This document shows positions 36,950 to 45,391 of a DNA stretch of 64,000 nucleotides, in pieces. A program made the position numbers and the translations under genes. This DNA comes from Gammaproteobacteria bacterium (GTDB lineage: Bacteria > Pseudomonadota > Gammaproteobacteria > SpSt-1174). The notes beneath the pieces are model-generated. The model worked only from the letters and a program-made list of their open reading frames with translations. It ran no database searches and was not told the origin of the DNA. The stretch's first letter is position 1; each line of letters starts with the position of its first letter. The stretch lies in assembly GCA_037388465.1 (NCBI GenBank), contig JARRKE010000019.1, positions 1 through 64,000 on the forward strand. Direction: 5' to 3'.

Positions 36950-38203
36950 ATGACACTCAACGCCCAGGCACGCATCACGCGTGAGCGACTCGCTTTCCTC
37001 AATCGCGACGGCCTGCAACTGGCCGGCCTGCTGGAACGGCCGACCGGCCAGCCCCGCGCCTATGCCCTGTTCGCCCATTGCTTCACCTGTTCCAAGGATA
37101 TCGGCGCCGCCACCCGCATCGCGCGCGCCCTGGCCGAACAGGGATTCGCCGTGTTGCGCTTCGACTTCACCGGCCTAGGCAACAGCGAGGGCGATTTCGC
37201 CAATACCAACTTCAGTTCCAATATCGACGATCTGGTCAGCGCCGCGGAGCATCTGGCCGAAACCGGCTGCGCGCCCGACCTGCTGATCGGACACAGTCTG
37301 GGCGGGGCGGCCGTGCTGGCCGCGGCGCATCGCATCCCCTCGGCCAAGGCCGTGGTCACCATCGCCGCGCCCAGCGACCCGGCCCACGTCGCGAATCTGT
37401 TCGAAAACAGCCGCGAGGAGATCAAGGAGGCCGGTTACGCGCAGGTCAATCTGGTCGGACGGCACTTCACCATCAAAAGGCAGTTCCTCGAGGACATCGA
37501 ATCCCATTCCCTGCATGAACAGATCGCGCACCTGAACCGCGCCCTGCTGATCCTGCATTCACCGACCGACGAGGTAGTGGGCGTGGAACATGCCCGGCAC
37601 ATCTACGAGGCCGCCAAGCATCCCAAGAGTTTCATCTCGCTGGACCGGGCCGATCACCTGATCACCCGCCAGGAGGATGCGAGCTACGTCGCCGACACCA
37701 TCGCCATCTGGGCCAGCCGCTACCTTGCCCGCTGCGCGGAGGACGGCGGCCGCATGGAATCGCCCGCGCTGCAAACGGGCGAGGTCCTGGTGCGCGATAC
37801 CTACGGGCATCTCACCCACGAGGTCTTCACCGAGTCGCACCGCCTGCTGGCCGACGAACCGATCCACGAAGGTGGCGACGCGATGGGACCGTCGCCGTAC
37901 GAATACCTGCTCGCGGCCCTGGGTTCCTGCACCGCGATGACCCTGCGGCTTTATGCCGAGCACAAACAGCTCCCGCTGCGACACGTCAGCGTGCGCCTCA
38001 CCCATGCCAAGGTGCACGCGCAGGACAGTGAGCACTGCGCGGAAAATCATCCCGAGAAACTGAGTCTGATCACGCGCGAGATCACGCTCGTCGGCGATCT
38101 CACCGAGGCGCAGCGCCAGCGCATGCTGCAGATCGCCGATCGCTGCCCGGTGCACCGCACCCTGACCGGCAAGATCTGCATCGAATCGCGCCTGGCGACC
38201 TGA
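36950..38203 (+). CDS. Alpha/beta hydrolase-OsmC fusion protein
   Basis: 417-residue fusion. Residues about 1-260 are an alpha/beta hydrolase with [23 protein letters not shown], the nucleophile elbow [16 protein letters not shown] and the acid/histidine region LDRADHLIT. Residues about 270-417 are an OsmC/Ohr domain with cysteines in [15 protein letters not shown] and DRCPVHRTL, the pair used for peroxide reduction. This fusion is known across proteobacteria; the substrate is unclear. Confidence 0.92.
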   Translation: MTLNAQARITRERLAFLNRDGLQLAGLLERPTGQPRAYALFAHCFTCSKDIGAATRIARALAEQGFAVLRFDFTGLGNSEGDFANTNFSSNIDDLVSAAEHLAETGCAPDLLIGHSLGGAAVLAAAHRIPSAKAVVTIAAPSDPAHVANLFENSREEIKEAGYAQVNLVGRHFTIKRQFLEDIESHSLHEQIAHLNRALLILHSPTDEVVGVEHARHIYEAAKHPKSFISLDRADHLITRQEDASYVADTIAIWASRYLARCAEDGGRMESPALQTGEVLVRDTYGHLTHEVFTESHRLLADEPIHEGGDAMGPSPYEYLLAALGSCTAMTLRLYAEHKQLPLRHVSVRLTHAKVHAQDSEHCAENHPEKLSLITREITLVGDLTEAQRQRMLQIADRCPVHRTLTGKICIESRLAT

Positions 38204-38283
38204 CGCTTACAACGGGAATTTGAACTCCGATACACCCGCCGCCCTATAATCACCGGCCTGCAAAAACCGAAAGGACGACATCC

Positions 38284-38862
38284 ATGGCACGTACTCCCTC
38301 GACCATGCTCGACCTGGGCACGTCTGCACCCGATTTCTCCCTGCAGGATGCCGTGAGCGGCAACACCGTTTCGCTGTCCGATTACGCCGGCAAACCCCTG
38401 CTGGTGGCCTTCATCTGCAACCATTGCCCGTTCGTGCAGCTGATCCGCCACGAGTTCGCCCGCTATGCGCGCGAATACGAGCAAAAAGGGCTTGCGGTGG
38501 TGGCGATTCAATCCAACGACGTGGAAAGCCACCCGGACGACAGCCCGGAAAAGATGCAGGACGAGGCACGGCGTTTCGGCTACACCTTCCCCTATCTCAG
38601 CGACCCGACGCAGGAAGTGGCCAAGGCCTATCGCGCCGCCTGCACACCGGACTTCTTCCTGTTCGATGCCGACCACAGGCTGGTCTATCGCGGCCAGTTC
38701 GACGCCGCCCGCCCGGGCAGCGATGTTCCCGTCACCGGCGAGGACCTGCGCGTGGCATCCGAGGCGCTGCTGTCCGGCACGCCGGTTCCTCAGGACCAGA
38801 AACCCAGCCTGGGCTGCAATATCAAATGGAAGCCCGGCAACGAGCCGGATTACTACGGCTGA
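38284..38862 (+). CDS. Thioredoxin-like AhpC/TSA-family protein
   Basis: 192-residue cytoplasmic protein with the thioredoxin fold: DLGTSAPDFSLQDAVSGNTVSLSDYAGKP, then FICNHCPFVQLIRHEF holding the CxxC motif (CNHC), IQSNDVESHPDDSPEKM, and ACTPDFFLFDAD with the cis-proline. It has no signal peptide. Homologues are peroxiredoxin- or ResA-like oxidoreductases of unknown partner. The position behind an OsmC-domain gene suggests a shared role in peroxide defence. Confidence 0.88.
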   Translation: MARTPSTMLDLGTSAPDFSLQDAVSGNTVSLSDYAGKPLLVAFICNHCPFVQLIRHEFARYAREYEQKGLAVVAIQSNDVESHPDDSPEKMQDEARRFGYTFPYLSDPTQEVAKAYRAACTPDFFLFDADHRLVYRGQFDAARPGSDVPVTGEDLRVASEALLSGTPVPQDQKPSLGCNIKWKPGNEPDYYG

Positions 38863-38874
38863 GCCGTCGCCCGT

Positions 38875-39795
38875 CTAATCGAGCAGCGCATTGAGGTGGG
38901 CGGCCACGCTGCGCCCCAGCGCGGACAAGGCGTAACCGCCCTCCAGGACCGAGACGATGCGGCCGTGCGCACAGCGCGCGGCCATCTCCACCAGCATCTG
39001 CGTAACCCGCTGGTAATCGCCCTCCACCAGGCGCAGGGCGGACATATCGTCTTCCACATGGGCGTCGAAGCCGGCCGAAATCAGGATCAACTCGGGCCCG
39101 AAATCCTCCAGCGCCGGCACCCAGTGCCGCTCGACCGCCTCGCGGAACACCACGCCGTTGCTGCCCGCCGGCAGGGGGACATTGATGATGTGTTCGTTGC
39201 CGCTGTCCGCGCCCTGGTAGGGGTAAAACGGATGCTGAAAGGTGGAGCAGTACAGCACGCGCGGATCGTCGCGGAAAATATCCTCCGTCCCGTTGCCGTG
39301 ATGCACGTCGAAATCGACGATCGCGACCCGCTGCAACCCGTACACCGCCAAGGCATGCGCGGCACCCACCGCCACGTTGTTGAAGATGCAGAACCCCATC
39401 GAGCTGTCCCGCGTGGCATGGTGACCGGGCGGACGCACCATGCAGAAGGCATGGCGGACGTCGCCGCGCATGACCAGATCGACCCCGTATACCACAGCGC
39501 CCGCAGCGTGCAGCGCGGCATCCAACGACTCGGGGCTCATCCGGGTATCGGGATCCAGCCATGCGCGGCCTTCCAGGGGCGAGGCCTCGAAAATGGACTG
39601 CACGTACGCCGGAGTATGCACCCGCTCGAGCTGCTCGCGGGTAGCCGCCGGCGCGGTTTCGTGGCGCAACAGCATGTCCAGACCCGAGGCGATGAGCTGG
39701 TCGTTGATGGCGTCCAGCCGCGCGGGTTGCTCGGGATGATCGATCCCCATATCGTGAAGCCGGCAGGCTGGGTGGGTAATAAGTGCGAGCGTCAT
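38875..39795 (-). CDS. Histone-deacetylase-family (AcuC/acetylpolyamine amidohydrolase-like) enzyme
   Basis: 306-residue Zn-dependent deacetylase with HPEQPARLDAI, the active-site pair RPPGHHAT, MGFCIFNNVAVGA, metal ligands in VDFDVHHGNGTEDIF, ILISAGFDAH and SVLEGGY. Bacterial members deacetylate proteins (AcuC on acetyl-CoA synthetase) or acetylpolyamines. Both fit here: a Pat-type acetyltransferase gene lies divergently 131 bp away, and a polyamine island is in the same window. The ATG at 39795 starts at the conserved MTLALITHPACRLHDMG. Confidence 0.9.
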   Translation of the reverse strand: MTLALITHPACRLHDMGIDHPEQPARLDAINDQLIASGLDMLLRHETAPAATREQLERVHTPAYVQSIFEASPLEGRAWLDPDTRMSPESLDAALHAAGAVVYGVDLVMRGDVRHAFCMVRPPGHHATRDSSMGFCIFNNVAVGAAHALAVYGLQRVAIVDFDVHHGNGTEDIFRDDPRVLYCSTFQHPFYPYQGADSGNEHIINVPLPAGSNGVVFREAVERHWVPALEDFGPELILISAGFDAHVEDDMSALRLVEGDYQRVTQMLVEMAARCAHGRIVSVLEGGYALSALGRSVAAHLNALLD

Positions 39796-39926
39796 GTCGG
39801 GAACATCCACATGGCTTAAGCTTCCAATGGCCGATGGAGTCAATTCATGGAACGGACCGCTTCATTCTCGCCCGCGCAATGTAACAATGCCAGCATGCCA
39901 CCGCCGACCGAGCTGAGGGAATCCTG

Positions 39927-42605
39927 ATGGGACCGCATTACCTGAGCAGACTGTTTTCGCCCGAATCCATCGCCGTCATCGGCGCCAGCGAACGCCCGGA
40001 CTCGGTGGGCATGCGCGTACTGGTCAACCTCAGGGAAGCCGAGTATCAAGGCGCGGTCTACCCGGTGAACCCCAAGCACAAACGCGTGCTGGAGCAACGC
40101 TGCTATCCCGACGTAGCGTCGATCAACAAACCGGTCGACCTGGCGGTCATCGCCACACCGGCACCCACCGTGCCGAAGATCATTCACCAGTGCGGCGAGG
40201 CGGGGGTGCGCGCCGTGGTCGTCATTTCCGCAGGCTTCGGCGAAGTCGGCGAACAGGGCCACCAGCTTCAGGAGGCGCTGATCGAGGGCGCGCGCCGATA
40301 CGGCATGCGCGTCCTGGGCCCCAACTGCCTGGGCATCATGCGCCCGGAAATCGGCCTCAACGCCACCTTCAGCAAAAACCGCGCACACCCCGGGCATCTC
40401 GCACTGGTCTCGCAATCCGGCGCCCTGTGTACCGCCGTCCTGGACTGGGCGGAACAGAACGATATCGGTTTTTCCGCCATCGTCTCCCTGGGCGACGCGG
40501 CCGACCTCGATTTCGGCGACGTACTGGATTATCTGGCGCTCGATCCCGACACGCGCAGCATCCTGCTCTACATCGAAGGCGTGCTGGATGCGCGCGGCTT
40601 CATCAGCGGCCTGCGCGCCGCCGCCCGCCTCAAACCGGTCATCGTCATCAAGGCAGGACGCCATGCCGCGGGGACGCGCGCCGCCGTGTCGCACACAGGC
40701 GCCCTGATCGGCGCGGACGACGTCTTCGATGCGGCACTGGAACGCACCGGTGCCGTGCGGGCAGCCAGCGTCGCCCAGCTCTTTGCCGCGGCGGAGATCC
40801 TTACCGTCAACAAGCCGGTGCGTCACAACCGGCTTGCCATCGTCACCAACGGCGGCGGACCGGGCGTCATGGCCAGCGACCGTGCGTCGGAAATGGGCGT
40901 CGCACTGCCCGATCCATCGAAAAACAGCATTGAGGCCCTCAACGCCCTGCTTCCCAAACACTGGTCGCACGGCAACCCCATCGACATCCTCGGGGATGCG
41001 CCGCCCGATCGCTATGGCCGTGCGGTAAAGGCCTGCCTGGACGATCCGGCCTACGACGGGGTCGTGGCCATGCTCAGCCCCCAGGCCATGACGGAACCCA
41101 CCGAGGCCGCCCAAGCGGTCGTCGATGCCGCCAAGGACCACCGCAAACCGGTGCTCGCCTGCTGGCTGGGCGAAGCGCAGGTAGCCGACGCGCGCGCGCT
41201 GTTCGCCGAACACCATATCCCTTCGTTCAGTACCCCCGAGGACTCCATCGAGGCCTTTTCGTTTCTGAGCAACTATCACCACAACCAGGCCCTGTTGCGC
41301 CAGGTTCCACCGCCGCTGCACGGCCATGCCGCACCCGACATCGAAGGCGCTCGGCTGATCATCGAAAGCGCACTCAGTGAGAGCCGCAGCCTGCTCAGCA
41401 CCACCGAGACACGCGCCATCCTGAGCGCCTTCCATATCCCGATTCTGCCGGCCATCCAGGCCAAGGACGCCAACGACGCCCTGATCGCCGCCGAGGCACT
41501 GGGCTTCCCGGTCGCGCTCAAGATCGACTCCCCCGATCTCACCCACAAATCCGATGTCGGCGGCGTGCGGCTCAACATCGGCAATGCACCGGCCGTCCGC
41601 GGCGCCTATCAGGCGCTGATGGAAAACGTACAACGCCGCGCCCCCGATGCCCGGGTGCACGGCGTGACCGTGGAACACATGTACGAAAGCGCACAGGCCC
41701 GCGAGCTGTTCATCGGGGTGATGCGCGATCCGGTATTCGGCCCCACCATCAGTTTCGGCCTGGGCGGCACTGCGATCGAGGTGCACCGCGACCGCGCCGT
41801 CGCACTGCCGCCGCTCAACACCTTCATCATCCGCAGCATGATCGGCCGTACCCGCGTCGCGCGCATGCTGGGCGAATTCCGCCAACTGCCCGCGATCAAC
41901 ATGGGTGCCCTGGAAAGCGTCCTGGAGCGCATCTCTGAGATGGTCTGCGAGCTGCCGCACATCAAGGAACTGGACATCAATCCGCTGATGGCCGACGACC
42001 AGGGCGTAATGGCGGTGGATGCGCGCATCGTGGTCGAGCTGCCGGCCCGGCATCACGACCGTTACGACCATATCGCCATCCACCCCTATCCCAGCCACCT
42101 GGTCAGCCGGTGGCAGCTGCCGGACGGCACCGAGATCGTATTGCGCCCCATCCGCCCCGAAGACGCAGGCATCGAACAAACCTTCGTCAAGGAACTGTCG
42201 GACGAGTCGCGCTACTTCCGGTTCATGCAGGCCCTGCACGAACTGACGCCCGAAATGCTGGTGCGTTTCACGCAGATCGATTACTCGCGCGAAATGGCCT
42301 TCATCGCCGTCACCGAAATCGACGGCCGCGAGGTCGAGCTGGGCGTGGCCCGCTACACCATCAACCCCGACCGGGCGAGTTGCGAATTCGCCCTGGTCGT
42401 CCTCGACTCGTGGCACCATCGCGGCATCGGCACTCACCTGATGGAAAAACTCATGCAGGTCGCCCGCGCCCGCAGTCTTCAGACCATGGAGGGCGAGGTA
42501 TTGAGCAACAATCGCAACATGCTGGAACTCGTTCATTCCCTCGGCTTCACCAGCCGCCCCAGCCCGGATGATCCGCAGATTCAGATTGTGTCTGCCAGGT
42601 TGTAG
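39927..42605 (+). CDS. Pat-type acyl-CoA synthetase (NDP-forming)/GNAT acetyltransferase
   Basis: 892-residue protein with the domain order of protein lysine acetyltransferase Pat/PatZ. CoA-binding Rossmann domain at the N-terminus (SPESIAVIGASERPDSVGMRVLVNL), succinyl-CoA-ligase-like domains (LGPNCLGIMRP, VSQSGALCTAVLDWAE, SHTGALIGADDVF), an ATP-grasp region (ALKIDSPDLTHKSDVGGVRL, KELDINPLMAD), and a GNAT domain from about residue 735 (IVLRPIRPEDAGIEQTF, WHHRGIGTHLMEKLM). Pat acetylates and inactivates acetyl-CoA synthetase in enterobacteria. The neighbouring deacetylase-like gene makes the same role likely here. Confidence 0.92.
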   Translation: MGPHYLSRLFSPESIAVIGASERPDSVGMRVLVNLREAEYQGAVYPVNPKHKRVLEQRCYPDVASINKPVDLAVIATPAPTVPKIIHQCGEAGVRAVVVISAGFGEVGEQGHQLQEALIEGARRYGMRVLGPNCLGIMRPEIGLNATFSKNRAHPGHLALVSQSGALCTAVLDWAEQNDIGFSAIVSLGDAADLDFGDVLDYLALDPDTRSILLYIEGVLDARGFISGLRAAARLKPVIVIKAGRHAAGTRAAVSHTGALIGADDVFDAALERTGAVRAASVAQLFAAAEILTVNKPVRHNRLAIVTNGGGPGVMASDRASEMGVALPDPSKNSIEALNALLPKHWSHGNPIDILGDAPPDRYGRAVKACLDDPAYDGVVAMLSPQAMTEPTEAAQAVVDAAKDHRKPVLACWLGEAQVADARALFAEHHIPSFSTPEDSIEAFSFLSNYHHNQALLRQVPPPLHGHAAPDIEGARLIIESALSESRSLLSTTETRAILSAFHIPILPAIQAKDANDALIAAEALGFPVALKIDSPDLTHKSDVGGVRLNIGNAPAVRGAYQALMENVQRRAPDARVHGVTVEHMYESAQARELFIGVMRDPVFGPTISFGLGGTAIEVHRDRAVALPPLNTFIIRSMIGRTRVARMLGEFRQLPAINMGALESVLERISEMVCELPHIKELDINPLMADDQGVMAVDARIVVELPARHHDRYDHIAIHPYPSHLVSRWQLPDGTEIVLRPIRPEDAGIEQTFVKELSDESRYFRFMQALHELTPEMLVRFTQIDYSREMAFIAVTEIDGREVELGVARYTINPDRASCEFALVVLDSWHHRGIGTHLMEKLMQVARARSLQTMEGEVLSNNRNMLELVHSLGFTSRPSPDDPQIQIVSARL

Positions 42606-42681
42606 TGGGTGAGGTGTGGGTTGTGTTGTATTCGACAGGTGTGCAGCCCTGTACCGTTTGTTTTGAATGCAGTTAGATAGG

Positions 42682-42998
42682 CATGTGGAATGGTTTCGCG
42701 CATTCATGGATGCGTGTTTCTAATTAGCTCTTGTAGTAATGCGCGAGCCGGGTTCTTTGCTCGCCCAAAGAACCCGGCGGAAGAAAGGGCGCCCCACGGC
42801 CACGCTATGCCGACACACTGCCTTCCTGGCGCGTCGGCATTCGTGCGCCCCTGCACATCACCTTCACACCCCGCGGTCTGACCCGAGGTCTTTCGACAGG
42901 CCGTCCCTGGCCTGCGAAAGACGCGCGTGATCCTTCACGCGCCCTGACGGCTCCTGGTCAGTCCAATGCGGGGCGTTCCGGGCGTGGCCGACGGGGAT
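42682..42998 (+). repeat. Dispersed intergenic repeat, copy 1
   Basis: Begins GTTTCGCGCATT and TTTCTAA, followed by an AATGCGCGAG box and a hairpin GGGTTCTTTG-CTCGCC-CAAAGAACCC (42750-42775). It then has GCCCCACGGCC and a conserved downstream part with CACCCCGCGGTCTGACC, CGCGTGATCC, CACGCGCCCTGACGGCTCCT and GCGGGGCGTTCCGGGCG. A second copy in the same order lies at 55308-55575. Confidence 0.85.
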
Positions 42999-42999
42999 T

Positions 43000-43240
43000 A
43001 AAGACAGGTGCCGAGCCCTGAGTGCGAAGTGCTGAGTAAAAAACCGCTCTAGACGCTCACTCAGTCCTCAGTACTCTGCACGCAGCACTGTTTTTTCCTT
43101 CCCCCGTCCCACCTTGCCGAGCGACCGATGGCTTGCAGGGTCAGTCCGGCAGGGACGCCGGGCTGAGGTTCATCGCACCAGGGAAGGTGCGTTGAACCGT
43201 GCCCGTCGCAAGCCGGCGGTTGTGAGGGTAGCCCGCAGGG
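43000..43240. other. Spacer between inverted repeat copies
   Basis: No gene supported. It has an imperfect inverted repeat made of GAGTGCGAAGTGCTGAGT and its counterpart around CTCAGTACTCTGCACGCAGCACTG (43013-43090), followed by a T run. It resembles a terminator-like or selfish repeat element. Confidence 0.4.
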
Positions 43241-43355
43241 CCAAGGCGGTGGGGGCGCATTTCTTTCGTCCCTTTCTTTGGGCGAACAAAGAAAGGGACT
43301 CGCACGCCACAATAGGTGTTAGATAAGAAAATCCCAGCGCGTTAGCGTGCGAAAC
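43240..43355 (-). repeat. Dispersed intergenic repeat, copy 2 (inverted, partial)
   Basis: The minus strand reads GTTTCGCACG, then GTGGCGTGCGAG, the hairpin GTCCCTTTCTTTG-TTCGCC-CAAAGAAAGGGAC and GAAAGAAATGCGCCCCCACCG, in the same order as copy 1. It faces copy 1, giving inverted ends about 670 bp apart. Confidence 0.75.
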
Positions 43356-43388
43356 AGGGCCTCAAAGCCATCTAACCGAAAACCCCAA

Positions 43389-43736
43389 TCACCCATACGG
43401 CTCTTCCTCTCGCGGATCGACCAGCTCGATGCGCGCATCCCCCTCGAGCAGCGCAGTCCGGTAAAGCACATGCGCGAGCACCTGCGGGGCATGCAACAAA
43501 ACCAGGTGGGCACGATTCATCGACATGACGCGCAAACAATCGACCAGCAAACCCAACGCCCTGGCATCCTCGACATCGAGATCCAGCAGCTCGAGCGTCA
43601 GCACATCACTCTCTGCGGCCGTCGCGTGCAGCGATGCCAGCGCGGGCGCCGCATTTTGTGCATTCAACTCACCCGCCATGGCCAGACGATCGGGCGCCAG
43701 GGGTTGCACACGAACCGCAGGCGACGAGTGCTTCAC
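43389..43736 (-). CDS. STAS-domain protein
   Basis: 115 residues from a GTG at 43736 that overlaps the stop of the upstream gene (GTGA), so it is translationally coupled. The sequence fits an anti-sigma-antagonist-like STAS fold: LAPDRLAMAGELNAQNAAPALASLHA, DVLTLELLDLDVEDARALGLLVDCL and RVMSMNRAHLVLLHAPQVLAHVLYRTAL. The usual phosphorylatable serine position (D-S/T) reads DVEDARAL, so phospho-switching is doubtful. Role unknown. Confidence 0.7.
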   Translation of the reverse strand: MKHSSPAVRVQPLAPDRLAMAGELNAQNAAPALASLHATAAESDVLTLELLDLDVEDARALGLLVDCLRVMSMNRAHLVLLHAPQVLAHVLYRTALLEGDARIELVDPREEEPYG

Positions 43737-44746
43737 GGCGCGCCAGTCGCCCCCGGCAGTTCCACGACATAACGTCCGTGGGTTTCTCCCGCCAGCATGC
43801 GCTCGAACGTCGAGGGCAGATCCTGCATGCCGATGACGCCGCTCACGAAGGGCGCGAAATCCGTGATGCGCAGATCGCCGGCCAGACGTTGCCAGATCGC
43901 CAATCGCAGCGGGCGCGGACAATCGACCGAATTGATGCCGACCAGGCTCACCCCGCGCAGGATGAACGGCATCACCGTGGTATGCAGCTCATGGCCGGCG
44001 GCCAGTCCGATGCTGGCAATACTGCCCCATGGCCGTACCGTACGCGTCAGCCAGGCCAGGTACTCTCCACCAAGGGTATCGACCGCACCGCCCCAGGCGG
44101 CCTTTTCCAGCGGTCGCTCGCCCAATTCCAGGCTGCGGCGGTCCAGCAGCTCGTCGGCACCGATTTGTTTCAACCAATCGTGCAGTCCGGGCTTGCCGGT
44201 GAGCGCCACGGTTTCGCATCCCTGTTTTTTGAGCATGGCGAGCGCGAAACCGCCCACGCCGCCGGTCGCCCCCGTCACCAGAACCGGCCCAAGCTCGGGG
44301 ACGAGGTGGTTGTCCTGCAGGCGCTGCACGGCCAGCGCGGCGGTAAAACCGGCCGTCCCCAGCGCCATGGCATCGAACGGCGTCAGCCCCTCCGGCAGGG
44401 GGACGACAGCCTCAGCCGGCACTCGCACCAAGCCGCTGTAGCCGCCGTCACGCGTCTCGCTCAGGCCGCAGCCCGTGACGACCACTGCATCCCCCGGCTT
44501 GAGGCCGGAGACCTCGGAGCTGTGTACCACGCCGGCCACGTCGATCCCTCCCACCAGCGGGGAGGTGCGCAAGATCCGACCGCGCCCCGTACCGGCCAGC
44601 GCATCCTTGTAGTTCACCGAGGAATAATGCGCCTCGATCACAACCTCGCCCGGCGATAGATCGGTCAGGGCGAGCTGTTCCAATCCCGCACGGTGACCCT
44701 GTTTGTCGCTGTAAATCCGGAACGCGGGAAAGGTATTGCCGGCCAT
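43733..44746 (-). CDS. Quinone-reductase-like MDR oxidoreductase (YhdH/AcuI type)
   Basis: 337-residue zinc-free medium-chain reductase. Features: FPAFRIYSDK, VNYKDALAGTGRGRI, PLVGGIDVAGVV, GDAVVVTGCGLSETRDGGY, the NADPH-binding VLVTGATGGVGGFALAML and GINSVDCP. YhdH/AcuI enzymes reduce acrylyl-CoA to propionyl-CoA with NADPH. Start ATG 44746 follows GGGGAG at six bases. Nearby fatty-acid genes are consistent with acyl-CoA work, but acrylyl-CoA as substrate is family knowledge only. Confidence 0.9.
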   Translation of the reverse strand: MAGNTFPAFRIYSDKQGHRAGLEQLALTDLSPGEVVIEAHYSSVNYKDALAGTGRGRILRTSPLVGGIDVAGVVHSSEVSGLKPGDAVVVTGCGLSETRDGGYSGLVRVPAEAVVPLPEGLTPFDAMALGTAGFTAALAVQRLQDNHLVPELGPVLVTGATGGVGGFALAMLKKQGCETVALTGKPGLHDWLKQIGADELLDRRSLELGERPLEKAAWGGAVDTLGGEYLAWLTRTVRPWGSIASIGLAAGHELHTTVMPFILRGVSLVGINSVDCPRPLRLAIWQRLAGDLRITDFAPFVSGVIGMQDLPSTFERMLAGETHGRYVVELPGATGAP

Positions 44747-44812
44747 GTACACATCTCCCCTATCTGAACTTGCGCTCGAATTCCGCGCGCTCTAGTGTGT
44801 CTATATCCAAGT

Positions 44813-45334
44813 ATGAAACATCCGACATCGATGCATCACCCTGCTTCCGTCCTGCAAGGCCCCAGCGTTGCCCGTTGGCGATGCCCGAGCTGCGGACGCG
44901 ATGTCCCCAGGCTGCTTCCGAACGGACAACTCAATCGCCATCCGGTTCTCGCGTCGGAATGGATACTACCGGATGCTTCCATCGCCCAGACCCTCCAGCA
45001 GTTCGATCTGCAGACCGAGTTCGAGGTCTGCCTGGCCTGCAGAGACACCGCACATGACCTGCTGGGTACCCTGATCAGGCTCGAACTGCGCGGCGGCCGC
45101 TCGGATGTCGGCGTGATCGGGGCGCTCTGCATCGGCCTGGGTCCGGTCGCACAACTGATGATGTTTGCCGAAGAAAACGATGCGCTCGCACTCAAAGAGC
45201 GCCTTCCTCTACCCGAGCTCATTCCCGCCCGGCTTCTCTACCTAGATTCGCCGTCTGGCGTACCGTCCGCCGTATGGTCGGCACATCAGGCACGGATCGA
45301 CACACTGCGCGCCCTGCTGGACGATTCGGCATAA
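44813..45334 (+). CDS. Hypothetical protein with CxxC pairs
   Basis: About 173 residues, not recognised. Two cysteine pairs, RCPSCGRDVPR near the N-terminus and CLACRDT about 60 residues later, could form a zinc ribbon. The rest looks soluble and helical (LLGTLIRLELRGGRSDVGVIGALCIGLGPVAQLMMFAEEND). The ATG at 44813 is a guess; a start at 44795 is possible. Divergent from the YhdH-like gene, convergent with fadL. Confidence 0.55.
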   Translation: MKHPTSMHHPASVLQGPSVARWRCPSCGRDVPRLLPNGQLNRHPVLASEWILPDASIAQTLQQFDLQTEFEVCLACRDTAHDLLGTLIRLELRGGRSDVGVIGALCIGLGPVAQLMMFAEENDALALKERLPLPELIPARLLYLDSPSGVPSAVWSAHQARIDTLRALLDDSA

Positions 45335-45359
45335 AAATGCCGGGCACTCGGCCCGGCAT
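45331..45359 (-). terminator. Rho-independent terminator of the fadL gene
   Basis: ATGCCGGGC (45337-45345) pairs with GCCCGGCAT (45351-45359); the A run at 45333-45337 is a T run on the minus strand. It may also work for the convergent gene ending at 45334. Confidence 0.85.
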
Positions 45360-45391
45360 CCAACAAACCCGACAGGTCTTGCGCCTAGGGC

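Noticed and set aside
39840-42707. 955-residue open frame on the minus strand, antisense to the Pat-type gene
   Set aside because: No family resemblance, His/Gln/Gly-rich composition typical of the antisense of GC-rich coding DNA, and a well-supported gene lies on the other strand.
43013-43090. Possible short tandem repeat or CRISPR-like array near CTGAGT units
   Set aside because: Units are irregular and form one imperfect inverted repeat; there are no equal spacers.
42690-43326. Short open frames within the intergenic repeats
   Set aside because: They fall in the dispersed repeats and are low-complexity; repeat copies do not preserve the frame.
43737-43922. Longer N-terminus for the STAS gene (177 residues)
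   Set aside because: The extra 62 residues are an out-of-frame reading of the upstream reductase gene; the GTG at 43736 gives a coupled start and a clean domain.
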